NCBI RefSeq assembly: GCF_015674855.1
Contig: NZ_JADMLG010000001.1
Location: forward strand, 238,183-302,182
Origin: Nocardia bovistercoris
GTDB taxonomy: Bacteria; Actinomycetota; Actinomycetes; Mycobacteriales; Mycobacteriaceae
Direction: 5' to 3'
DNA: 64,000 bases
Part shown: positions 9,934 through 17,448 of the stretch, one piece after another
Numbering within the stretch: the stretch's first letter is position 1
Layout: every line of letters begins with the position of its first letter
Program-made: the position numbers and the translations under genes
Notes under the pieces: generated by a model
Told to the model about the DNA's origin: nothing
The model's database searches: none
What the model saw: only the letters and a program-made list of their open reading frames with translations

Positions 9934-10853
9934 TGGCGGAGCAGGACATCGGACGGACCCGCGTGACCGACACCGTGACCACCGAGGATCCCGACGACGC
10001 CGACGCGATCGACGCCGACGCTGTCGACACCGATGAGGCGGATACCGACGAGCTCGCGGCGGAGGAAGCCGAAACCGTCGAGGAGGTCGGCTCGGCCGCG
10101 GGCGGCTACGACGACCTCGGCGCCCTCTTCGCGCAACTCGCGCAGACCACCCAGGGCAGTCCGGAACACACGGCGCTGCGGGCGCGGCTGATCAGCCGAT
10201 GCATTCCGCTCGCCGACCACATCGCCCGCAAATTCAGCGGTCGCGGTGAACCTTTCGACGACCTCACCCAGGTCGCGCGGGTCGGCCTGGTGCACGCGGT
10301 CGACCGTTTCGACGTCGCACGCGGCTCCAACTTCCTGTCCTTCGCGGTCCCGACCATCATGGGCGAGGTCAGGCGGTATTTCCGGGACCACACCTGGGCG
10401 ATGCGGGTGCCGCGCCGGATCAAGGAGACCCACCTGCGCATCGGCGCCGCCATCGACACGCTGTCGCAGACGCTCGGGCGGTCGCCAACGGCCAAGGAGA
10501 TCGCCGCCGAACTCGACGTCGACCCCGACGAGGTGACCCAGGCCGTCATCGCGGGCAACGCGTACCAGCCGAGCTCGATCGATGCCGCGTCACTCGGACG
10601 CGATACCGAGGCGTCGCTGCTCGACACCCTCGGCGAGGAAGAATCCCAGTTCGACCGGGTCGAGGAGTACGTGGCGATCCGGCCGCTGCTGGCCGGGCTG
10701 CCCGAACGTGAACGCCGCATCCTCACCATGCGCTTCTTCGAATCCATGACCCAGACGCAGATCGCCCAGCAGATGGGCATCTCGCAGATGCACGTCTCCC
10801 GCATCCTGGCCAAGACGCTGGCCAGACTCCGGGAACTCTCCCAGCGCGACTGA
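9933..10853 (+). CDS. sigF: Alternative RNA polymerase sigma factor, SigF/SigB family
   Basis: A 306-residue group 3 sigma factor. Region 2 is at about residues 85-150 (ARKFSGRGEPFDDLTQVARVGLVHAVDRFD, then FLSFAVPTIMGEVRRYFRD), region 3 at 155-225, and region 4 with its helix-turn-helix at about 250-303 (LPERERRILTMRFFE, QTQIAQQMGISQMHVSRIL). Residues 20-52 are an acidic Asp/Ala/Glu/Thr-rich tail absent from the shortest homologues. The GTG overlaps the rsbW stop. Such factors control general stress or stationary-phase genes, under control of the RsbW partner. Confidence 0.9.
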   Translation: MAEQDIGRTRVTDTVTTEDPDDADAIDADAVDTDEADTDELAAEEAETVEEVGSAAGGYDDLGALFAQLAQTTQGSPEHTALRARLISRCIPLADHIARKFSGRGEPFDDLTQVARVGLVHAVDRFDVARGSNFLSFAVPTIMGEVRRYFRDHTWAMRVPRRIKETHLRIGAAIDTLSQTLGRSPTAKEIAAELDVDPDEVTQAVIAGNAYQPSSIDAASLGRDTEASLLDTLGEEESQFDRVEEYVAIRPLLAGLPERERRILTMRFFESMTQTQIAQQMGISQMHVSRILAKTLARLRELSQRD

Positions 10854-10872
10854 CCGCCGAAAGCGTTGCGAC

Positions 10873-11220
10873 TCAGCGATTACGCTCACGTTCACGACGC
10901 AGTGCCGCGGGTGCGGCGAGCCACCACGCGGCGTCGAGCAACTCCCCCAACTGATCCGATTCGACACGGTCGAGATCTATGAGGACGTACGGGTAACCGT
11001 CGTAGTGCGGGGTCGTGTAAAAAGCGGGGTCGCCCGAGGCGAGCAGGGCCGCCTTCTCCTCGGGCTCACACAGCAAGGCCAGACCGCCCTCGGCTTCGGT
11101 GCGCAGCCGCGCGAAACTCTTCTTGCCGACCTTCAGCGCCGGAGTCCGATACGACGTGGACTCCGCGACCCCGGGAAGTTCGGAGGCCATCTCGACCACC
11201 CGCCGCCAATCGATTGCCAT
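10873..11220 (-). CDS. MmcQ/YjbR family DNA-binding-like protein
   Basis: A 115-residue protein of the YjbR fold (CyaY-like). Typical motifs are ELPGVAESTSYRTPALKVGKKSFARL and DPAFYTTPHYDGYPYVLIDLDRV. The molecular role of the family is not settled; some members are annotated as DNA-binding. It follows rsmB on the same strand after a gap of about 60 bases and converges with sigF. No own promoter is evident. Confidence 0.85.
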   Translation of the reverse strand: MAIDWRRVVEMASELPGVAESTSYRTPALKVGKKSFARLRTEAEGGLALLCEPEEKAALLASGDPAFYTTPHYDGYPYVLIDLDRVESDQLGELLDAAWWLAAPAALRRERERNR

Positions 11221-11283
11221 GGCACGAGTGTGCCGCGCGGGATTCCGGCGGTCTTGGACGAATGGAATCCCGCGCGCCGCGGC

Positions 11284-13575
11284 TCAATGCGACAGCGGTT
11301 TGCGCAGCGCCGCCACGAACATGGCGTCGGTGCCGTGCCGGTGCGGCCACAACTGGGCCGACGGGCCGTCGCCGATGTCGGTGACGCCGGGCAGCGCCTG
11401 CCGCGTGTCGAGTTCGACGGCGTCGGTGCGGCGCACCAGATCGGCGACGACGGCCACCGTCTCGGGCAGATGCGGGGAACACGTGGAATACACGACCACC
11501 CCGCCCGGACGCACCAGATCCCATGCGGCGCCCAGCAGTTCGCGTTGCAGCACGACCAGGTCGCGGACGTCGGCGGGCGTCTTGCGCCAGCGCGCCTCCG
11601 GCCTGCGCCGCAACGCGCCCAACCCCGAACACGGCGCGTCGACGAGGACGCGGTCGTAGCCGGGGGTCAACCCGCTCGCCCTGCCGTCGACCGCGTGCAC
11701 CCGCACCGGAAGACCGGCGGTGGCCTTGCGGACCAGTTCGGCCCGGTGCGCCGACGGTTCGACGGCGTCGAGTTCGAACCCATCGATATCGGCCAACGCG
11801 CCCAGTAGCACCGACTTGCCGCCGGGACCCGCGCACAGGTCGAGCCAGCGACCGCCGTCGACACCTTCCAGCGGCGCCCTGGTCAACGCGAGGGCGACGA
11901 GTTGGCTGCCCTCGTCCTGCACACCGGCCAGCCCCTCGCGCACCGGGTCCAGGTCACCCGGGTCGCCGCCGTCGAGATACACCGCGTACGGCGACCAGCG
12001 TCCCGGCTCGCCACCGGTCACCAAGGCCAGTTCCTCGGCGGTGATATCGCCCGGCCGCGCCACCAGATGCACCGCGGGTCGCGCGTCGTCGGCGGCGAGC
12101 AGATCGGCGAGTTCACCCGCGCGGGCGCCGAGCGCGTCGGCGAACGCCCGCGCGATCCACAGCGGATGCGCGTGTTCGAAAGCCAGGTGCCCCACCGGAT
12201 CCGACGGCGCCAGCTCCCGCACCCACTCCTCGACCGTGCGCTCCCCCGCCCGACGCAGCACCGCGTTCACGAAACCCGCTTTGCCCTGGCCGAATTCGGC
12301 GCGCGCCAACGCCACCGAGGTATCCACCGCGGCGTGCGCGGCGACCCTCGTGCGCAACAGTTGATAGACGCCGAGCCGCAGCACGTCGAGCAGCGGCGGG
12401 TCGATCTCGGTGACCGAACGCCGCGCGCCCGCCTCGATCACCGCATCCGCCAGGCCTTGCGAACGACATGCGCCATAAGACAATTCGGTTGCCAGCGCGG
12501 CATCACGTCCGGTGATCCCGCGCTCTGCCAGCAGTCCTGGCAGAACGAGATTCGCATAGGCGTCGCGCTCCCTGACCGCACGCAACACGTCCATGGCGAC
12601 CAGCCGCACCTGATCCACCGACGCGAAGGCATTCCGGTCGCGACGGGCCTTCGACTTCGAGCTGCCCGCGCGCTTGTCCGGTGTGCCCGCACGGCCCGAT
12701 GGCCGATCGCCGCGTTCCCCCGAGGGACTGCGACCGCCTTCGGTCCGGGAATTCCCACGACGACCCTCCGAGGCGCGGCGATCAGCGCCGCCGGGACCGG
12801 AACGCTCCTGTTTCCCGCGCAGGTCTGCCGGTTGCTCGCGCGCGTCGCTCGTCCGGTCACGCCGCGTATCAGCGCTCCGATCACCGGTGACCAGCCGGTC
12901 AGGGTGCACGTCCGGGGCTCGCCCCCGCGTGTTCGCGGCCTCGTCGCGCCACCCGCCCGCCGACCGATCACGCCCGTCATTCGATCGGTCGCGCCGCGTA
13001 TCCGACGTGCGATCCCGTGAGCCCGGCGCCCGACCACTCCGTGCGTCCAGCGCCCGATCACCTGTATCCGACACTCGATTCGACGTGGCCGCCGCCGTTC
13101 GATCACCACCGGCAGTCCGATCACGGCGAGCGTCCGCATTCCCGCCCCGCACGTCCGCCATCCGGTCACCCCGCGGATTCGTCACCCGACCGCGCGCGTC
13201 CGCCATCCGGTCACCCTGCGCCTTCGTCTCTCGATCACGGGCGTCCGCCGTTCGTTCGCGCCGACCGTCACTCGACCGGTCACGCCGGTCCGCCGCCCTG
13301 CCGTACGTATCCGCGGTGCGACTGCGCGACGCCGGACGCGCTGCCGGATCACGCTTGTCGTCATCGCGCCGCCGGACCCCATCGCGCGCTGACCCGCGAC
13401 CGGCCGTGTCGCGGCCCGTATCGCGCCGCGCACCTTCGGAATTCGGTGCGCGGTCGTTCGTCGCGCGGGCGAGCCAACCGCCGTCGACGGAGCGCGACGA
13501 TTTCGCCGCGCCCGCACCGCGGTCGCCACCGCTGCGATCGCCGCCGGACCCGCGTGCCCCTCGGTTCTCGCTCAC
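11284..13575 (-). CDS. rsmB: 16S rRNA (cytosine-967-C5) methyltransferase with a long N-terminal extension
   Basis: The product methylates C967 of 16S rRNA using S-adenosylmethionine. The family core is residues 317-763: a NusB-like RNA-binding domain ([20 protein letters not shown]) and a Rossmann methyltransferase with motif [18 protein letters not shown] and the two catalytic cysteines in DAPCSGLG and YSTCSPH. Residues 1-316 are an Arg/Asp-rich low-complexity tail with many DRxxDxR repeats, including a 15-residue direct repeat (GDRMAD at 121 and 136). Such homologues usually have only a short tail. The GTG overlaps the fmt stop codon (GTGA), so the start fits operon coupling. A shorter start inside the tail cannot be excluded. 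Confidence 0.92.
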   Translation of the reverse strand: MSENRGARGSGGDRSGGDRGAGAAKSSRSVDGGWLARATNDRAPNSEGARRDTGRDTAGRGSARDGVRRRDDDKRDPAARPASRSRTADTYGRAADRRDRSSDGRRERTADARDRETKAQGDRMADARGRVTNPRGDRMADVRGGNADARRDRTAGGDRTAAATSNRVSDTGDRALDARSGRAPGSRDRTSDTRRDRSNDGRDRSAGGWRDEAANTRGRAPDVHPDRLVTGDRSADTRRDRTSDAREQPADLRGKQERSGPGGADRRASEGRRGNSRTEGGRSPSGERGDRPSGRAGTPDKRAGSSKSKARRDRNAFASVDQVRLVAMDVLRAVRERDAYANLVLPGLLAERGITGRDAALATELSYGACRSQGLADAVIEAGARRSVTEIDPPLLDVLRLGVYQLLRTRVAAHAAVDTSVALARAEFGQGKAGFVNAVLRRAGERTVEEWVRELAPSDPVGHLAFEHAHPLWIARAFADALGARAGELADLLAADDARPAVHLVARPGDITAEELALVTGGEPGRWSPYAVYLDGGDPGDLDPVREGLAGVQDEGSQLVALALTRAPLEGVDGGRWLDLCAGPGGKSVLLGALADIDGFELDAVEPSAHRAELVRKATAGLPVRVHAVDGRASGLTPGYDRVLVDAPCSGLGALRRRPEARWRKTPADVRDLVVLQRELLGAAWDLVRPGGVVVYSTCSPHLPETVAVVADLVRRTDAVELDTRQALPGVTDIGDGPSAQLWPHRHGTDAMFVAALRKPLSH
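12628..13575 (-). repeat. Coding low-complexity DR repeats of RsmB
   Basis: This segment encodes RsmB residues 1-316. The plus strand shows recurring GGTCAC or GATCAC words (Asp-Arg codons read in reverse) at intervals of roughly 24-30 bp; GTCCGCCATCCGGTCACC occurs twice, 45 bp apart. The translated motif is DRxADx[11 protein letters not shown] and similar. No frameshift is visible through the segment. Confidence 0.75.
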
Positions 13576-14495
13576 TCGACCACCGCGTCCGACGCCAGCC
13601 GCGCGCCCCTTGCCCAGTCCAACGCGCCCATCACGCGCTTGCCCTGCGGCTGCACCTGGTCGAGGCGCACGGCGGTGGTGGCGGTGCCGACGAAGACACC
13701 GGATTTGCGCACTTCGATGGCACGCACCGGCAACTGTTCCTCGACCATCTCGACCGGGCCAAGCTTCAACCGCACATCGCCGACCTCGGTCCATGCTCCC
13801 GGCGCGGGGGTCACCGCGCGGATGCGTCGGGCGATGGCGAGGGCGGGCTGGTCCCAGCGGATGTGCCCGTCCTCCTGGTCGACCTTCGGCGCGTAGGACA
13901 CGCCGTCGGTGGGCTGCGGCACCGCCTGCAAGGTGCCGTCCTCGACGCCGTCGAGGGTGGTTTCCAGCAGGCGGGCGCCGGTCTCGGCGAGGCGGGCGAG
14001 CAAAGTGCCCGAGGTGTCGGTCAGCGCGATCTTCTCGGTGACCACGCCGAATACCGGGCCGGTGTCGAGACCCGCTTCGATCTGGAAGGTGGACGCGCCG
14101 GTGATCTCGTCGCCCGCGTCGACGGCCGCCTGCACCGGCGCCGCGCCGCGCCACGCCGGCAGCAGCGAGAAATGCAGGTTGATCCACCCGAAGCGCGGGA
14201 TGTCGAGCACCTGCTGCGGCAGCAGTGCGCCGTAGGCGACCACGGGGCAGCAGTCCGGCGCCAATTCGGTGAGCGCTGAGACGAATTCGGGATCGGAGGG
14301 GCGACGCGGAGTGAGCACCGGGATGCCGTGTTCGTCGGCGAGGCGCCCGACCGGCGACCTGGTGACCTTGCGGCCGCGTCCGGCGACCGCGTCGGGCCTG
14401 GTGACCACCGCGACCACCTCGTGGCGGTCCGATTCGACCAAACGCCGCAACGAGGGCACCGCGGGTTCGGGCGTGCCCGCGAACAGGACGCGCAT
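13572..14495 (-). CDS. fmt: Methionyl-tRNA formyltransferase
   Basis: A 307-residue enzyme that formylates initiator Met-tRNA with 10-formyltetrahydrofolate. The N-terminal Rossmann domain starts [19 protein letters not shown]. The formyl-transfer signature is [18 protein letters not shown], followed by [22 protein letters not shown]. The C-terminal OB-fold reaches LDWARGARL. Length is normal. The start ATG shares one base with the def stop (TGATG), and the stop overlaps the rsmB GTG. The operon order def-fmt-rsmB is common in actinobacteria. Confidence 0.97.
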   Translation of the reverse strand: MRVLFAGTPEPAVPSLRRLVESDRHEVVAVVTRPDAVAGRGRKVTRSPVGRLADEHGIPVLTPRRPSDPEFVSALTELAPDCCPVVAYGALLPQQVLDIPRFGWINLHFSLLPAWRGAAPVQAAVDAGDEITGASTFQIEAGLDTGPVFGVVTEKIALTDTSGTLLARLAETGARLLETTLDGVEDGTLQAVPQPTDGVSYAPKVDQEDGHIRWDQPALAIARRIRAVTPAPGAWTEVGDVRLKLGPVEMVEEQLPVRAIEVRKSGVFVGTATTAVRLDQVQPQGKRVMGALDWARGARLASDAVVE

Positions 14496-15058
14496 CAGCG
14501 GCCCCGTCCGAACGGGCCCGGTTGTGCCGCGCCGAGCGCGCGGGATCCGCGGACGGTGATGCCCGCGGTGAACCAGTCGGATTCGCGTATGGTGCGCATC
14601 GCTTCCTTCCGTGCCGCCGGATCGAGCCGATCGATGAACAGCACACCGTCCAGGTGGTCGGTCTCGTGCTGGACACAGCGCGCGAGCAGGCCCTCGGCCG
14701 CGAACTCCACCGGGGCGCCGTTCATGTCGAAGCCCGAGGCCCGCACCCGCAGCGCGCGACGGGTGTCGTAGCGCAGGCCGGGGATGGACAGACAGCCCTC
14801 GGGACCCACCTGTTCCTCGTCGCCGACCACCGTATACGTGGGGTTCACCAGGTGGCCGCGCGCGTCCTCGGTGTCGTAGACGAACACCCGCAGCCCGACC
14901 CCGATCTGCGGCGCCGCCATCCCGACCCCGCCGTCGTCGTACATGGTCTCGGTCAGGTCGAGGACCAGTTGACGCAGCTCACGATCGAATTCGGTGACCT
15001 CCGCCGCACGGGCGCGCAGGATCGGATCGCCGAAAAGGCGAACGGGCTGAACGGTCAC
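14495..15058 (-). CDS. def: Peptide deformylase
   Basis: A 187-residue metalloprotease that removes the formyl group from new proteins. All three family motifs are present: [19 protein letters not shown] (metal-binding Cys) and QHETDHLDG (two His ligands and the catalytic Glu). It begins at a GTG ([14 protein letters not shown]). It is the first gene of def-fmt-rsmB, and its stop overlaps the fmt ATG by one base. The paired activities of Def and Fmt add and remove the formyl group of the initiator methionine. Confidence 0.97.
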   Translation of the reverse strand: MTVQPVRLFGDPILRARAAEVTEFDRELRQLVLDLTETMYDDGGVGMAAPQIGVGLRVFVYDTEDARGHLVNPTYTVVGDEEQVGPEGCLSIPGLRYDTRRALRVRASGFDMNGAPVEFAAEGLLARCVQHETDHLDGVLFIDRLDPAARKEAMRTIRESDWFTAGITVRGSRALGAAQPGPFGRGR

Positions 15059-15225
15059 GGTGGCTCCCAGAAGCGGTTCGACAGGTCTCGAGGACAGGAT
15101 CGTCCCATTCTAGGCAGCGCCGCGCGGCGCCCGAAGATCCCCGACGCGAAGCCTCCGACCTGATAGAACCGGGGTACGGTCCGGGCGGGGTGTCCACACC
15201 TCCGCCCGGCCGTCCGCGGCGCGGA

Positions 15226-16251
15226 TCAGGAGTTGCCCGCGATCACCACCTCCGGGATGCCGGTGCCGAGCGGCACCGGCTCGCAGACCGGGTCGCTCGC
15301 CGCCGGATCGAGCGCGCCGACCAGCAGTTCGCGCACGAACGGGTCGTAGACCATGTGGAAGTGCCCGGTCAGATTCGCCGGGCAGAGGTCCTGGATCGTG
15401 ATGTTCTCCGCCCCCGGACCGCGCAGCGCGATATTGGCGAACGGCTGGATCATCTCGTCCACTCGGCTGCCGACGGTCACGTACCGAGGGCCCGGCACCG
15501 TGTCGCCGCCCGCGTTCAAGTCGACCATGGTCGGCGAGCCCTGCGCCTGCTGCACCGCCGCCAGCGAGGTGACGCGCGCGAAGATGTCCAGCGCGCCCGG
15601 AATCGCCTGCGCGATGGGGACGAGGCCGTACATGACGCCGCCGTAGGTTGGCGAGGCAAGCCCGACCCAGGTCCCCACCTTGGGCGCGCCGCCCAATTTG
15701 TTCACGTAGTACCGGGTGACGTTGGCGCCCTGGGAAAATCCGACGAGGTCGACCTGCTCGGCGCCGGTGACCGCGAGCACCGTGTCGACGAATTCGCCGA
15801 TCTGACGCGCGCTGGTGCGCAGGTCCTCGGTGCCGTAGGTGTCGGCGCCGGGCGCGCCGCCGTAGTTCAGCGCGAACACGCACAGCCCCACTTCGGCCAG
15901 GCGCGGGCCGATGGCCGACCAATCGGAATAGGCGGTGGAATCGGTGCCGTGCGCGAGCACAACGGGACGGGGATGGGCGGAATCCGGAACGCAGCCGAAA
16001 TCGTTGGTGCCCGAAGGGGTTACCTCGTGATGCGTCTTCTGATAGAAGGCCGCCGCCAAGTGATCCGGTTGCGGTGGTGCGAATTCGGTCGGCACCGCGG
16101 GCGACCGGTGGGCCTCTACATCGGCCCCCGCCACATCGGCCCCCGCCGTCGCGCCGGAGCCGAACAAGACGGCTCCGGCCGCGACGCAGGCCAGCAACCC
16201 CCGCCGCCATTGTGATGTATCCCTACCCAACAACCCCGACCGTTGTCCCAT
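15226..16251 (-). CDS. Secreted alpha/beta-hydrolase, class 2 lipase (EstA/LipB-like)
   Basis: A 341-residue exported esterase or triacylglycerol lipase. A signal peptide ends near residue 39 (CVAAGAVLFGSGATAGA). The oxyanion loop is VVLAHGTDST, the nucleophile Ser173 lies in LVGFSQGAN, and a catalytic His is likely in GHFHMVYD. The phrases CVFALNYGG and RYYVNKLGGAPKVGTWVGLASP are typical of the family that includes Bacillus LipA-related and actinobacterial EstA lipases. The ATG at 16251 puts the start right before the signal peptide; upstream in-frame sequence has no signal character. It stands alone, upstream of def in the reading direction. Confidence 0.88.
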   Translation of the reverse strand: MGQRSGLLGRDTSQWRRGLLACVAAGAVLFGSGATAGADVAGADVEAHRSPAVPTEFAPPQPDHLAAAFYQKTHHEVTPSGTNDFGCVPDSAHPRPVVLAHGTDSTAYSDWSAIGPRLAEVGLCVFALNYGGAPGADTYGTEDLRTSARQIGEFVDTVLAVTGAEQVDLVGFSQGANVTRYYVNKLGGAPKVGTWVGLASPTYGGVMYGLVPIAQAIPGALDIFARVTSLAAVQQAQGSPTMVDLNAGGDTVPGPRYVTVGSRVDEMIQPFANIALRGPGAENITIQDLCPANLTGHFHMVYDPFVRELLVGALDPAASDPVCEPVPLGTGIPEVVIAGNS

Positions 16252-16327
16252 ATCACCATGGTGCACCGCCGTCCCGAAAGACGTACGCGCAGGGCACATC
16301 CCTTGTGTAACGGTTTGCCGACGAGCG

Positions 16328-16990
16328 TTACTTCTCCGTGTCGTCCTCGGCGAGTATGCGATACAGCGAACGCCGGGCATCGGTGAGCACCTCGGCCGCC
16401 TTCTCCGCCTGCTCCGGGGTCCCCGCGGCCGCGACCTGCGCCACCGCACCCATGAGCTGCCCGACGAGCCCGCGCAGATCCAGCGCCTGCGCACCGACAT
16501 CACTCGTGACATCGGCCCAGGGATCGCCCAGTTCCTCCCGATTCCCCTCGACGTATTCGACACCGGCGTCGGTCAGTTTCGCGGTCTTGCGACCGGAGAC
16601 CTTCTCGATGGCGATCAGCCCCTCGTCCTCGAGCTGTGCGAGCGCGGGGTAGATCGAACCCGGACTCGGACGCCACACGTCGTCGCTGCGCTCCCGAATC
16701 CGCTGGATCAATTCGTAACCGTGCATGGGCCTTTCGGTGAGCAGCAGCAGCACCGCGGCGCGCACGTCACCGCGCCTGCCGCGACCGCCGCGCCCACGAC
16801 CGCGCCCGAAGTGCGGACCCGGCCCGAAACCGGGACCGAACCCCGGTCCGAAGCCGCCCGGCCCGAACTCGGGCCCGAAACCGGGCCGCCCACCACGCCG
16901 ATGCGCACGTCGCTCCGGCCCGAACTCACCGCGCTCGCCCGCGCGCCTACGGCCGCGCCATCCGAAATCTCGTTTCTCGAAGTTGTACAT
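16328..16990 (-). CDS. PadR family transcriptional regulator
   Basis: A 220-residue repressor. The winged helix is at about residues 75-150 (GDVRAAVLLLLTERPMHGYELIQRI, then WRPSPGSIYPALAQLEDEGLI), followed by a C-terminal dimerisation helix. Residues 18-74 are Gly/Phe/Pro/Arg-rich with GFGP repeats and an [12 protein letters not shown] stretch, a linker type seen in several actinobacterial PadR proteins. The start is fixed by AGGAGG five bases before the ATG at 16990. A 10-bp palindrome, CGATATATCG, lies 42 bases upstream and is a likely autoregulatory operator. No adjacent transporter gene reveals its target. Confidence 0.92.
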   Translation of the reverse strand: MYNFEKRDFGWRGRRRAGERGEFGPERRAHRRGGRPGFGPEFGPGGFGPGFGPGFGPGPHFGRGRGRGGRGRRGDVRAAVLLLLTERPMHGYELIQRIRERSDDVWRPSPGSIYPALAQLEDEGLIAIEKVSGRKTAKLTDAGVEYVEGNREELGDPWADVTSDVGAQALDLRGLVGQLMGAVAQVAAAGTPEQAEKAAEVLTDARRSLYRILAEDDTEK

Positions 16991-17031
16991 GTCTGCCTCC
17001 TGAGGCTCTTGCGTTTCGTTCATACTATCGA

Positions 17032-17041
17032 CGATATATCG
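17032..17041. promoter_or_regulatory. Candidate PadR operator
   Basis: CGATATATCG is a perfect 10-bp palindrome in an AT-rich patch of otherwise GC-rich DNA. The word TATCGAC occurs twice around it (17026 and 17037). It lies just upstream of the padR ribosome binding site, where autoregulated PadR genes usually carry their operator. Confidence 0.45.
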
Positions 17042-17262
17042 ACAATGCATCGATTGCAAGGGTCGCTGAGCGGGATCAGCCGACAGACACCGAGTCGACC
17101 CCTGCGAACGCGGGATGCGGACCGCGGTCGCGCGACGAAACGGACGACAGATTGCCTGAACCGGACAGCGAAGATCGGCCGATCTCGAGTCGCCGCACCC
17201 TGGCACCGGTGGTAATTCAGAATTCGCCGATACGGCAGGCAGACACGATGTCAACCGACAGA

Positions 17263-17350
17263 CGCACTATTCGCGGGCGCGGGACGGCGTCGAGGGCCGC
17301 GCCGAGAACACCCCCGGCGTGTCGCACTATCTCGCGGGCGCGGGACGGCG
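17263..17350. repeat. Direct repeat, 27-28 bp, 60 bp apart
   Basis: The copy at 17263-17289 begins CGCACTATTCGCGGGCGCGG and the copy at 17323-17350 begins CGCACTATCTCGCGGGCGCG. They differ by one inserted base. The function is unknown; neither copy is part of a recognised gene. Confidence 0.8.
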
Positions 17351-17448
17351 GTCGCGCTACGCGATGAACGACGGCGGATACCCGAACCGGCCGGCGTGGG
17401 CCGATCTCCAGTCGCGGGGCCTGCCCTCGCACGGCGGTAATGCGGGGA

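Larger units (their letters stand above)
16991..17448. other. Intergenic region between padR and priA
   Basis: About 460 bases without a convincing gene. The left part holds the padR ribosome binding site and operator-like palindrome. The middle holds no clear structure. From 17263 there is an imperfect 27-bp direct repeat. A minus-strand frame of 71 codons at 17217-17432 lacks a ribosome binding site and any recognisable domain, so it is not called. Confidence 0.6.

Noticed and set aside
11284..14676. A single open frame of 1130 codons on the minus strand
   Set aside because: Only the part up to 13575 encodes RsmB; the rest runs through fmt and def in another frame and has no family sequence. 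The GTG at 13575 overlaps the fmt stop, as expected for an operon joint.
17217..17432. Small minus-strand gene of 71 codons between padR and priA
   Set aside because: No ribosome binding site, no recognisable domain, and it covers the direct repeat.
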